This document shows positions 25,082-32,346 of a stretch of DNA of 49,197 nt, one piece after another. The position numbers were made by a program, and so were the translations under genes. A model generated the notes under the pieces. The model saw only the letters and a list, made by a program, of their open reading frames with translations. It was not told the DNA's origin and searched no databases. The number at the start of each line of letters is the position of its first letter. Positions within the stretch are counted from its first letter, which is position 1. This DNA is from DAOSVX01 sp964493665 (GTDB lineage: Bacteria > Bacillota_I > Bacilli_A > RF39 > UBA660), in contig CAZBOZ010000006.1 of assembly GCA_964493665.1 (NCBI GenBank), positions 1 to 49,197 of the forward strand. The letters are read 5' to 3'.

Positions 25082-25969
25082 ATGAAATTTTATAACTCTG
25101 AAAAATTTAAATATTATTTGCGAACAGAAGCGGCCAGATTAAATATAACTCCAATGAATGCTTATAACACTTTTTTTTCTAGGGTATTACTAGAAAGAAT
25201 TGTTAAAGTGGCAGAAAACAAGCTTGTTGTTGCTGGCAGTTTATCTCAATTAATTCACCTCGGTAGAATGATTAGACCAGTAACAGATATAGATATGTTT
25301 TCTAGGCTATCTAATGAAAAAGAAGTCATAGATATACTAAGGGCTGTTTTTGCTGATTCAATTGAAGATTTATATTTTTTATTAAAGGACAATTATTCTG
25401 TTTCTAGTACTGGAATGCTTAGTTTAAAATGTGATGCTCATTTTGGTAGCATTACTCATAATATAGATTTAGATATAAACATTGGCAATTCAATTATATA
25501 TGAAGAAGATTTTAAAAGAGTGCCAAGAGTATTTTCGACCGATACTGAATATTTTGCATTTGTTCCTTCTTTTGAAGAACATTTCGCTCAAAAATTATGT
25601 ATAGTGGCTGAAACCGGAGCTTTTTCTGGTAAAACAAATTCGAGAATCAAAGATTTATATGATATATATCAATTACATGGAGGAACATATGATTTGCAAA
25701 AATTTTCCTTGTATTTTGAAAAAATGCTTGTCGCTAGAGGAAAAGTGGCCGCTAGTGATTTAACGACTGAATTTTTGGATGAAGAATATATAAGCCAAAA
25801 CCAAGATTACTGGGATAGATTAAGTAAAAAATATGACTTTTTAGATAAAGAAATTACTTTAGCTGGAACTGTTTTTTATACTAGAGCGGTTTTAAGTGAA
25901 CAACTAAAAAGAATTCGTGATGGCGAAAATGTTCAAAAAGGTACTATGTTGTCTTTAATAGCGAAATAA
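25082..25969 (+). CDS. AbiEii/AbiGii-type nucleotidyltransferase, solitary
   Basis: Resembles the toxin half of type IV AbiE systems (DUF1814 nucleotidyltransferases). Visible: the Gly-Ser nucleotide motif in KLVVAGSLSQLIHLG, the Arg-x-x-TD-x-D metal motif RPVTDIDMF (about residues 62-76), a beta-strand acidic residue in NIDLDINIG, and the family's FEEHFAQKLC...SRIKDLYDIYQL helix pair. Length 295 aa fits. The start has AAAGGGG upstream and its own extended -10 promoter. No antitoxin (AbiEi, a winged-helix regulator) is adjacent: thrS precedes and infC follows. It may be a domesticated tRNA- or RNA-modifying enzyme rather than a defence toxin. Family moderately sure, role unknown. Confidence 0.75.
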   Translation: MKFYNSEKFKYYLRTEAARLNITPMNAYNTFFSRVLLERIVKVAENKLVVAGSLSQLIHLGRMIRPVTDIDMFSRLSNEKEVIDILRAVFADSIEDLYFLLKDNYSVSSTGMLSLKCDAHFGSITHNIDLDINIGNSIIYEEDFKRVPRVFSTDTEYFAFVPSFEEHFAQKLCIVAETGAFSGKTNSRIKDLYDIYQLHGGTYDLQKFSLYFEKMLVARGKVAASDLTTEFLDEEYISQNQDYWDRLSKKYDFLDKEITLAGTVFYTRAVLSEQLKRIRDGENVQKGTMLSLIAK

Positions 25970-25971
25970 CA

Positions 25972-26000
25972 TTGACAAATAATTACTAATAATATATAAT
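25972..26000 (+). promoter_or_regulatory. Consensus promoter of infC-rpmI-rplT
   Basis: Perfect TTGACA, 17 bases, perfect TATAAT. Predicted start near 26007. One of two fully consensus promoters in the window. Confidence 0.9.
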
Positions 26001-26006
26001 CAATTT

Positions 26007-26120
26007 GTTGTTAAAAAGGAAAGCGATGTATCCACATCCACCTGATTGCCAAAGGCAATGGGTAAATGCCAAAAAAATGGTTTTTAAGTGGATACTATTG
26101 TATTCACTTTTTAATTGTAT
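26007..26120 (+). promoter_or_regulatory. L20 leader (autoregulatory attenuator of infC-rpmI-rplT)
   Basis: GTATCCAC (26028-26035) can pair with GTGGATAC (26088-26095), enclosing a nested ATTGCC/GGCAAT hairpin. Alternatively GTGGATAC pairs with GTATTCAC (26100-26107) to form a terminator ending in TTTTT (26108-26112). The shared middle strand makes the two states exclusive. This matches the known Firmicutes arrangement in which L20 protein binds a 23S-like site in the leader and causes premature termination. No protein should be read through this stretch although it is open in one frame. Confidence 0.85.
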
Positions 26121-26133
26121 GGAGGTGCTATCT

Positions 26134-26658
26134 ATAGCAAATAACAAAGGTGAAATGCCAATTAATGAACAAATAAGAGTATCACAGCTAATAGTCATTG
26201 GTCCTAATGGAGAACAAATTGGGATGAAAAATATTGCTGATGCTCTAACACTAGCTAATTATGCAGGACTAGATTTAGTTTTAATGAGTGGAGATGCTGT
26301 TCCAGCTGTTGGTAAGATAATGGATTATAATCGTTATCGTTATGAAAAACAAAAGAAAATAAAAGAACAACAAAAGAAGCAAAGGGAAACTAATAAAGAT
26401 TTAAAAGAATATAAATTGTCACCAACAATTGATATTCATGATTTTAATACTCGTAAGAAGAATGCTTATGAATATCTTGTTAAGGGTCATAAAATAAAAG
26501 CATCTATTATGTTTAGGGGACGTCAAATGGCTCATCCTGAAGTAGGAAGAGCAGTATTAGAACGTTTTGCAAATGAACTAAGTGAAGTATCAATAATTGA
26601 AACAGAACCTCGTCAAGAAGGGCGTATTATGCATATGCTCTTAGCACCAAAAAAATAA
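26134..26658 (+). CDS. infC: Translation initiation factor IF-3, probable AUA start codon
   Basis: IF-3 keeps subunits apart and checks the start codon. The N-terminal domain has MPINEQIRVSQLIVIG and the C-terminal domain KDLKEYKLSPTIDIHDFNTRKKNA (26394-26465) and IMFRGRQMAHPEVG; both are clear. A full GGAGGTG (26121-26127) is followed at 6 bases by ATA GCA AAT AAC, which gives the expected N-terminus of about 7 residues before the conserved INEQIR. IF-3 genes often use AUU, AUC or AUA so that IF-3 itself represses them. The ATG at 26155 (weaker AAAGG, 4 bases) is the alternative. Length 174 aa. Confidence 0.93.
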   Translation: MANNKGEMPINEQIRVSQLIVIGPNGEQIGMKNIADALTLANYAGLDLVLMSGDAVPAVGKIMDYNRYRYEKQKKIKEQQKKQRETNKDLKEYKLSPTIDIHDFNTRKKNAYEYLVKGHKIKASIMFRGRQMAHPEVGRAVLERFANELSEVSIIETEPRQEGRIMHMLLAPKK

Positions 26659-26678
26659 AAGAAAGGGAAAGGATATAT

Positions 26679-26867
26679 ATGCCAAAACAAAAAACTCATA
26701 AAGCAAGTAAAAAGATATTAAAAGTAAGACCAGGAGGAACTGTGTCTTATAAAAAGTCTGGTGGAAATCATAAAACAAATAAAGATTCTGCTAAACAAGT
26801 AAGACAAAGAAGAAATAAAGGAATAGCAAGTAAAGGAGATCTTAGCAGATTAAAATCTGTTATCTAA
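26679..26867 (+). CDS. rpmI: 50S ribosomal protein L35
   Basis: A 62-residue basic protein beginning MPKQKTHKASKKILKV, with the KSGGNHKTNKDSAKQVRQRR middle (positions 26757-26814) and the L35-type end. It lies between infC and rplT in the universal order. Preceded by AAAGGGAAAGGA. Confidence 0.95.
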   Translation: MPKQKTHKASKKILKVRPGGTVSYKKSGGNHKTNKDSAKQVRQRRNKGIASKGDLSRLKSVI

Positions 26868-26880
26868 AGGTGAATAGAAT

Positions 26881-27378
26881 ATGACAAGAGTTAAAGGCGG
26901 AAGTGTTTCTAAAACTAGAAGAAGAAAAGTTTTAAAACAAGCTAAAGGATATTTTGGAAGTAAACATCGTTTATATAAAACAGCTCAAGAACAAACATTT
27001 CATAGTGGAGCATATGCTTTTAGAGATCGTAAACAAACTAAAAGAAACTTTAGAAAATTGTGGATAACTAGAATAAATGCTGCATGTAGATTAAATGATA
27101 TTAGTTATTCTAAATTTATAAATGGATTATTAAAGGCGGAAATTAATATTAATAGAAAAATGTTATCAGAAATAGCTATAGCTGATGCGGCTGAATTTAC
27201 TAAATTAGTAGAAATAGCTAAAAAAGCTTTAGCTGGTGAAAAAAAAGAAGTAAAATCAGTAGAATTAAAAGAAGAAGTTAAAGAATCTGAAGTAAAAGTA
27301 ACTCCTAAAAAGGTTGTTACTAAAAAGGTTCCAGTTAAAAAAGCTTCAACTACAAAGAAAACCGTAAAAAAAGACTAA
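26881..27378 (+). CDS. rplT: 50S ribosomal protein L20 with Lys-rich C-terminal tail
   Basis: Residues 1 to about 118 are normal L20 (KTRRRKVLKQAKGYFGSKH, then FRDRKQTKRNFRKLWITRINAA over 27020-27087). L20 is essential early in 50S assembly and represses its own operon through the leader. About 45 further residues form a Glu/Lys/Val tail (VELKEEVKESEVKV, TPKKVVTKKVPVKK) ending ASTTKKTVKKD. A decapeptide and 23 bases of DNA are identical to the tail of S16 at 16215-16237. Such a tail is not part of standard L20. Confidence 0.95.
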   Translation: MTRVKGGSVSKTRRRKVLKQAKGYFGSKHRLYKTAQEQTFHSGAYAFRDRKQTKRNFRKLWITRINAACRLNDISYSKFINGLLKAEININRKMLSEIAIADAAEFTKLVEIAKKALAGEKKEVKSVELKEEVKESEVKVTPKKVVTKKVPVKKASTTKKTVKKD

Positions 27379-27400
27379 AACAAAGCATTGCTTTGTTTTT
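27377..27400 (+). terminator. Intrinsic terminator after rplT
   Basis: ACAAAGC/GCTTTGT core extended by A-T pairs, loop ATT, T-run. Confidence 0.85.
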
Positions 27401-27424
27401 CTTTTCTTTTAAAGCCCTTTATTG

Positions 27425-27430
27425 TATAAT
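27425..27430 (+). promoter_or_regulatory. -10 box for ftsA-ftsZ
   Basis: TATAAT with no convincing -35 and no TGN; 31 bases ahead of the ftsA start. Confidence 0.45.
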
Positions 27431-27461
27431 AAAATTACGTTAAATATAGGATGGTTTTTGT

Positions 27462-28706
27462 ATGAGGAAGATAATAGCTAGCGTTGATATGGGCAGTAAT
27501 ACTATTAAGATAATTGTAGCTGAAGTTATAAATGATAAACTTCATGTTTTAGCAACCAGTGATACTTATACAAAAGGAATTAAAAAAGGATTAGTTATAA
27601 ATGAAGAAGAAGTTGTTAAATCTCTTCGTGAAGGACTAAAAAAAGTAGAAGAAATACTTGGTCTTAAAATAAACAAAATTATTGTCAAAGTTCCTGAAAT
27701 AGATGCTGATTTTTCTTTAGGAGAGGGAATAAGTACTATTACTAATGAAGAAAAGATTATAGATGGAAAAGATATAGTCAGAGCTTTACAAGCATCTATT
27801 TATAATCGTATTCCGGCTGATCGTGAATTAGTTAGTATTATCCCTTTAGAGTTTATTATAAATGATGAGGAGATAGTAAATGACCCTAAAAATATTGGCG
27901 CTGAAAAGCTGGGAGTTAAATCGGTGATAATAACGGCTCCTAAAAGCAATATTCATAATATTATAAAATGTTTTGAAAAATTAAATGTTGAAGTTATTGA
28001 TATTACCTTTGGTAGTATTGGCGATTATTATGCTTTTAAAAATCCTGATTTAGACTCTCAAATTGGTGCTATAATAAATCTGGGCGAAGATACTACAACT
28101 GTTTCTATATTTAATAAAGGGGTAATAACTAATACTGAAGTAATAGAAGTTGGAGGAGCTAATATCGATAACGATTTATCTTTTATTTATAAAATAACTA
28201 AGTTAGATGCTCGTTATTTAAAAGAAAAATTAGCTTTAGCTCATCGTCGCTTTGCTGATGCTAGTGAAACTGAAGAAGTATGTACTAAATTAGGTGAAAG
28301 GCTTAAAATAAACCAGTATGAAGTTACAGAAATTGTTATGAGTAGGTTGCTTGAAATACTTAATTTAGCCAAAAAACAAATAAACCTCTTAACAAAAAAA
28401 GAAATTAGTTATATAATTATTACAGGAGGCTTAACTGAGACTGCAGATATTAATCTAATCTTAGAAGAAGTCTTTGGCAAAAATTATATTATAGGAGAAA
28501 TTGAAGAATTAGGTATTCGTAATAATAAATATTCTAGTTCTTTAGGAATAATACAATATTTTGATCAAAAATTAAAGTTACGAGATAAAAACTTTTCAAT
28601 CTTTAATAAAGATGAGGAAGTAGAACTAGGAACAGTAAGTAAGAGAATAAATGTTTCCAATGATAGTATTATTGGAAAAGTGTTTGGATATTTTTTTGAT
28701 AATTAA
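27462..28706 (+). CDS. ftsA: Cell division protein FtsA
   Basis: Actin-like ATPase that tethers FtsZ to the membrane. The phosphate-1 motif is ASVDMGSNTIKIIVAE at the N-terminus, and phosphate-2 and adenosine motifs are INLGEDTTTVSIF and IIITGGLTETADI. The last residues, DSIIGKVFGYFFDN, form the amphipathic membrane-targeting helix. Length 414 aa. ftsZ starts 14 bases downstream. The pair lies next to ribosomal genes, not in a mur-fts cluster. Confidence 0.92.
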   Translation: MRKIIASVDMGSNTIKIIVAEVINDKLHVLATSDTYTKGIKKGLVINEEEVVKSLREGLKKVEEILGLKINKIIVKVPEIDADFSLGEGISTITNEEKIIDGKDIVRALQASIYNRIPADRELVSIIPLEFIINDEEIVNDPKNIGAEKLGVKSVIITAPKSNIHNIIKCFEKLNVEVIDITFGSIGDYYAFKNPDLDSQIGAIINLGEDTTTVSIFNKGVITNTEVIEVGGANIDNDLSFIYKITKLDARYLKEKLALAHRRFADASETEEVCTKLGERLKINQYEVTEIVMSRLLEILNLAKKQINLLTKKEISYIIITGGLTETADINLILEEVFGKNYIIGEIEELGIRNNKYSSSLGIIQYFDQKLKLRDKNFSIFNKDEEVELGTVSKRINVSNDSIIGKVFGYFFDN

Positions 28707-28720
28707 GGAGAGTGCTAAGA

Positions 28721-29788
28721 GTGTTTGGATTAGAAATGGATCAAATAGCTAAAATTAAAGCTATTGGTGTTGGTGGTGGTGGCTGCAACGCTATAAATAG
28801 AATGATTGATTCAGGGGTTAAGGGCGTTGAATTTATTGTTGCCAATACTGATTTACAAGTGTTAAATGCCAGCAAGGCTGAAGTAAAACTACAAATAGGA
28901 TCTAATATTACTAATGGTTTAGGAGCAGGTGCTAATCCTGAAGTTGGTAGAGAAGCTGCTATGGAATCACGTAGTGAAATAGAAGATGCCTTAAGAGGAG
29001 CCGACATGGTCTTTGTTACCTGTGGTTTAGGTGGTGGTACTGGTACTGGAGCAAGCCCAATTGTCGCTGAGATAGCTCAAAGTTTAGGCGCTTTAACTGT
29101 TGGTATAGTTACTAAACCATTTAGATTTGAAGGCAAAAGAAGAATGGAACAAGCTTTAGTAGGACTTGAGGAGTTAAAAAAACACGTTGATACTTTAATT
29201 GTTATCCCTAATGATCGTTTAAGAGATATTATTGATCGTACAACATCATTAACAGAAGCTTTCTTAGAAGCTGATAAAGTATTGCTTCGTGGAGTTATGT
29301 CAATTAGTGACTTGATTGCTTTCCCAGGTTTAATTAACCTAGATTTTGCTGATGTTAAAGCAATAATGGAAAAACGTGGTAGTGCTTTAATCGGAATAGG
29401 AGCAGCAGTTGGTGAAAATAGAGCAATTGAAGCTGCTAAAGCTGCTGTATCTAGTCCACTTTTAGAAACTAGTATCGAAGGAGCGACAGATGCCATAATA
29501 AATGTCACTGGTGGCAAATCATTAACCTTGTTTGAAGCTGAAGACGCTGCCGAGGCCGTTAGAGCTGCTGCTAATACTGATATAAATACTATATTTGGAG
29601 CAGTAATAAACGAGAATTTAAATGATGAAGTAGTTGTTACTGTAATAGCTACAGGATTCGATGATAGTGGAGTTCCCGATTATGAAGATGAATTGCCAAA
29701 GAAAGCTGACAAAAAATCTAAAAATGAAGATGAATATGAAAGCGAACTTGACATTCCACCATTCTTTAGAAATAGAGACGATATATAA
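28721..29788 (+). CDS. ftsZ: Cell division protein FtsZ
   Basis: Tubulin-like GTPase that forms the Z ring. Motifs: IGVGGGGCNAINRM near the N-terminus, the tubulin signature GLGGGTGTGASPIVAEIA, and NDRLRDI later. A disordered acidic linker (about residues 318-342) is followed by the FtsA/SepF-binding tail DIPPFFRNRDDI. The GTG at 28721 (MFGLEMDQIAKIKAIG) is preferred: AAGGAGAG lies about 10 bases upstream, whereas the in-frame GTG at 28712 abuts it. Length 355 aa. Confidence 0.96.
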   Translation: MFGLEMDQIAKIKAIGVGGGGCNAINRMIDSGVKGVEFIVANTDLQVLNASKAEVKLQIGSNITNGLGAGANPEVGREAAMESRSEIEDALRGADMVFVTCGLGGGTGTGASPIVAEIAQSLGALTVGIVTKPFRFEGKRRMEQALVGLEELKKHVDTLIVIPNDRLRDIIDRTTSLTEAFLEADKVLLRGVMSISDLIAFPGLINLDFADVKAIMEKRGSALIGIGAAVGENRAIEAAKAAVSSPLLETSIEGATDAIINVTGGKSLTLFEAEDAAEAVRAAANTDINTIFGAVINENLNDEVVVTVIATGFDDSGVPDYEDELPKKADKKSKNEDEYESELDIPPFFRNRDDI

Positions 29789-29807
29789 CACAGGAAACTG
29801 TGTTTTT
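29787..29807 (+). terminator. Intrinsic terminator of ftsA-ftsZ
   Basis: AACACAG/CTGTGTT with a GAAA tetraloop and T-run, overlapping the stop codon. Confidence 0.88.
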
Positions 29808-29817
29808 CTTTTCTTAA

Positions 29818-29846
29818 TTGACAAAATAGCACTTTTTTGCTAAAAT
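29818..29846 (+). promoter_or_regulatory. Promoter of the 29892 gene
   Basis: Perfect TTGACA, 17 bases, TAAAAT with TGC before the -10. The leader carries a small GGTG-GAAA-CACC hairpin at 29860-29871 just ahead of the AAGGGGG Shine-Dalgarno. Confidence 0.8.
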
Positions 29847-29891
29847 AAGCACTACTTTTGGTGGAAACACCTTAAAAAGGGGGAAATATAT

Positions 29892-30716
29892 ATGTTTAAT
29901 ACTGTATCGCCTTTAGATAGAGAAGCTAGTAGGAGATTTGTTCTACACTATGATGCTGTTTCTTCAGCCGACTTCAAAGAAGTGGAAGTAAAAACAACCT
30001 TGCCATTTAGAACAGACAAATTTGTTGTGACCATCCCTGGCTCTAAAAAAGAAGAAAGAAAAGAAAAAGCAACAGCAGTTGTGAGAGAACAAAGAGCAAT
30101 GAATAATGCTATAATGGTTTCTCAACAAAATAATGCTTATCTTAACAAAGATAGATTTATAAATAAATTAAGGAATAGTACTATTTTATTCGCTCTAGTT
30201 TCTGTTTTTGATCTTTTGGCAGCTGTAATGATTTTGGGCGAATCATTTATTGCTAGTAATTTAGAATTTTTAATGCCCACTATTAATTTTTTAAGTGAGA
30301 ACTTATTGGCGGCCAATATCGTAATGGGAGCATTAACAATGGCTACTTTAATTAAAACAATATATAACAAATTTGTTTTAGAAGATATTGTCAAAAATCA
30401 ATTTGTTTTAGAAAATTCAAAAACACTAAATTTAGTTAGAGAAAATCCAAGATATCGTTTTAGTTTGTCACCATCAGTAAAAAGAAGAATAGACAAAACA
30501 CCTGTTGAATCTGATGTTTTTGATATTAACTCTGCTAGACATTATTCTTTAAAAGAACTAGAAAAATTAGCAGCTTATATTGAATCTATTAGAAACTTAG
30601 AATTAGAGTGTCAAAGAGGGGGAGGAACAATAGTTTCTTATACTCAGCCAAGAACTGGCGATTATGCTAATAAAGTACTTAGCAAAACCCCAAGACAAGT
30701 AAAGCCAAAAAAATAA
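29892..30716 (+). CDS. Hypothetical membrane protein, 274 aa
   Basis: Family not recognised. A hydrophilic N-terminal region of about 95 residues with a charged stretch (GSKKEERKEKATAVVREQR) is followed by two hydrophobic segments (about 98-122 and 136-158). A C-terminal hydrophilic region of about 110 residues is rich in Arg and Lys and ends QVKPKK. By the positive-inside tendency both termini are likely cytoplasmic, a hairpin topology. A strong promoter and a GGGG Shine-Dalgarno suggest good expression. The terminator that follows works in both directions. Function unknown. Confidence 0.72.
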   Translation: MFNTVSPLDREASRRFVLHYDAVSSADFKEVEVKTTLPFRTDKFVVTIPGSKKEERKEKATAVVREQRAMNNAIMVSQQNNAYLNKDRFINKLRNSTILFALVSVFDLLAAVMILGESFIASNLEFLMPTINFLSENLLAANIVMGALTMATLIKTIYNKFVLEDIVKNQFVLENSKTLNLVRENPRYRFSLSPSVKRRIDKTPVESDVFDINSARHYSLKELEKLAAYIESIRNLELECQRGGGTIVSYTQPRTGDYANKVLSKTPRQVKPKK

Positions 30717-30751
30717 AAGAAAAAAACCAACCGGTCAGGTTGGCTTTTTTT
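30717..30751 (+). terminator. Bidirectional intrinsic terminator
   Basis: CCAACC/GGTTGG core (30727-30732 with 30738-30743) flanked by an A-run on the left and a T-run on the right, so both strands end in a U-tract. It serves the 29892 gene on + and the probable RNA on -. Confidence 0.9.
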
Positions 30752-31094
30752 CAAATATGCAATTAATCATAAATTATGCATAAAGTACAATTAATTGTTT
30801 ACACCTAAGTACATTTGACTAACATACTTCCATTTCTTTTCTATTTGTTGAAAAGCAGATGGCGAAATGGTAAAGAAATAAAACAATAACGATCACCCAT
30901 AATTTTAAATTCCAGATAGAGTAGTTGTTCACAAATAAACCTTGAAAACTACAAGTACATCTAAAACCACGCAATGATTTTCGAAAGTATTACTTTATAT
31001 CGAAAGTGTACCATCAAAGACAACACCGTTTTTTACACGAAATTGCCTTCTTCCTAATCAAACAATTGCAATATCTTATAATCAATTGTTTGAT
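30720..31094 (-). ncRNA. Probable structured non-coding RNA, about 375 nt, class unknown
   Basis: This 476-base gap has no credible protein frame. On the - strand an extended -10 (TGC-TATACT, 31109-31101) predicts a start at 31094. That is exactly the first base of a perfect 12-bp hairpin (31083-31094 with 31057-31068). Another hairpin is at 30921-30952 (GTAGTT-TTCA paired with TGAA-C-AACTAC). The transcript would end in the GC-rich terminator at 30751-30717. The size is near tmRNA or RNase P RNA, but the conserved elements of both are absent. A short - strand stretch at about 30866-30786 reads like a protein end (FFTISPSAFQQIEKKW...) but is closed by a stop just upstream, so a decayed gene is the main alternative. 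Confidence 0.45.
31057..31094. repeat. 12-bp perfect inverted repeat
   Basis: ATCAAACAATTG (31057-31068) and its complement at 31083-31094, 14 bases apart. The left arm plus following bases contains AACAATTGCAA, the half-site of the palindrome at 42887-42910. Confidence 0.85.
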
Positions 31095-31100
31095 AATTGG

Positions 31101-31129
31101 AGTATAGCACATTTTTAATAAAAAGTGTA
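31101..31129 (-). promoter_or_regulatory. - strand extended -10 promoter for the probable RNA
   Basis: TATACT (- strand, 31106-31101) preceded by TGC. TACACT lies 17 bases upstream as a weak -35. Confidence 0.55.
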
Positions 31130-31170
31130 CAATAAATATCATAAATCTTTACTAAAAATAAAACTTATTT

Positions 31171-31195
31171 TATAATTAACTTGGTGATTAAGTTG
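31171..31195 (+). promoter_or_regulatory. Compact promoter-RBS module of the glycosyltransferase gene
   Basis: TATAAT (31171-31176), six bases, GGTGAT (31183-31188), TTG start at 31193. Confidence 0.6.
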
Positions 31196-32326
31196 AAAAA
31201 GCTAACAATATTTACTTTAAGCTTAGGAATTGATGGCATAACTAAGTCAGTTGTTTCTTTAGCAAATGCTCTTTCTAAGAAATACTTAGTAGAAATCATA
31301 GCTATTTATAAAACGAGTGAAAATAAATCTTTTAATATTGACCAAAATATAAATGTTAAATATTTGATTGAAGAAAACATTCCTAAAGTATTAGATTTAT
31401 CTAAATGCTTTAAAATGAAATATTTTTTTAAATATGGTTTTAAATGCATTGGAGTTTTAAAAGATAAATATGCTAAGACAGCTATGGCTATAAAAGAATG
31501 TAGTAGTGATATTATGATATCAACAAGAGTTGATATAGACGAAATATTAAGTAAATATGGTAGTAAAAAAGCATTAAAAATTGGTTGGGATCATCTTCAT
31601 CATAGACGAAGTGTTAAAAATATCAATGATTTAGTTTTATCAACTATAGGTTTGAATAAAGTAGTATTTGTTTCTAAATATTTAAAGAATTGGTATGAAA
31701 GAGAATATAAAGTTAGAAGGATACCAGTAGAAGCAGTTTATATTCCAAATTTTATAGATGAAATGCCAAAAGAAAAAAGTAAACTTAATACTAACAATTT
31801 TGTTTCAGTAGGAAAGCTAACCAAAGAGAAAGGCTTTCTAGATCTAGTTAAAACATTTAAAGTTATGCATGATTTAAATCCTGATATTCATTTAGATATA
31901 ATCGGCGATGGAGAAGAAAGAGCTAAAATAGAAAAATTTATTAATGATTATAAGCTAAATAAAGCAATAACTATGCAAGGAATTAAATCAGAAGAAGAAG
32001 TAAAAAAGATATATATAAATAGTAGCATCTATTTAATGACTTCTTATACTGAATCCTTTGGTCTAACTTTATTAGAAGCTATGAGCTATGGGTTACCATG
32101 TATAGCTTTTACGAGTGCTGAAGGAGCTAATGAATTAATAACTGAAGGATGTAATGGATACCTAATAAAAAATCGTAGTATTGATGAAATGGCTGTAGCA
32201 GCCCTTAACTTACTTAATGATAAAGAAACTCTTAAGAAAATGAGTGATAGTGCTATATTAACAGCTAAGGAATATACTAAAGATGTAGTAAAAGAAGATT
32301 GGATTAAACTAATTGAAAATAAATAA
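31193..32326 (+). CDS. Glycosyltransferase family 4 (GT-B fold)
   Basis: A retaining GT-B enzyme. The C-terminal nucleotide-sugar domain has VGKLTKEKGFLDLVKTF and HLDIIGDGEERAKIE, and the E-x7-E signature in TESFGLTLLEAMSYGLPCIAF. The N-terminus MKKLTIFTLSLGIDGITKSV has the glycine-rich loop seen in acceptor domains. Length is 377 aa. The start is TTG at 31193, read from GGTGAT spacing. No membrane segment. The sugar and acceptor cannot be inferred; a cell-surface polysaccharide or glycolipid role is likely from family habit. It stands alone between an RNA locus and a terminator. Confidence 0.88.
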   Translation: MKKLTIFTLSLGIDGITKSVVSLANALSKKYLVEIIAIYKTSENKSFNIDQNINVKYLIEENIPKVLDLSKCFKMKYFFKYGFKCIGVLKDKYAKTAMAIKECSSDIMISTRVDIDEILSKYGSKKALKIGWDHLHHRRSVKNINDLVLSTIGLNKVVFVSKYLKNWYEREYKVRRIPVEAVYIPNFIDEMPKEKSKLNTNNFVSVGKLTKEKGFLDLVKTFKVMHDLNPDIHLDIIGDGEERAKIEKFINDYKLNKAITMQGIKSEEEVKKIYINSSIYLMTSYTESFGLTLLEAMSYGLPCIAFTSAEGANELITEGCNGYLIKNRSIDEMAVAALNLLNDKETLKKMSDSAILTAKEYTKDVVKEDWIKLIENK

Positions 32327-32346
32327 CTAGGAATAGTTATTTTTTT
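32323..32346 (+). terminator. Intrinsic terminator after the glycosyltransferase gene
   Basis: ATAACTA/TAGTTAT stem overlapping the stop codon, GGAA loop, T-run of seven. Confidence 0.8.

Noticed and set aside
26005..26133. Upstream coding extension of infC
   Set aside because: The stretch is the L20 leader: consensus promoter just before it and a three-strand switch within it.
29077..29517. A 146-codon antisense open frame within ftsZ
   Set aside because: A by-product of the GC-richer, Ala/Gly-rich ftsZ codons; no start signals.
30951..30966. GTTTTAGATGTAC on the - strand looks like the start of a type II CRISPR repeat or tracr anti-repeat
   Set aside because: Only one copy, no array, no cas gene in the window, and no matching repeat partner.
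30720..31094. tmRNA or RNase P RNA for the - strand unit
   Set aside because: No tRNA-like ends with CCA, no tag frame, and none of the conserved RNase P core sequences that I could recognise.
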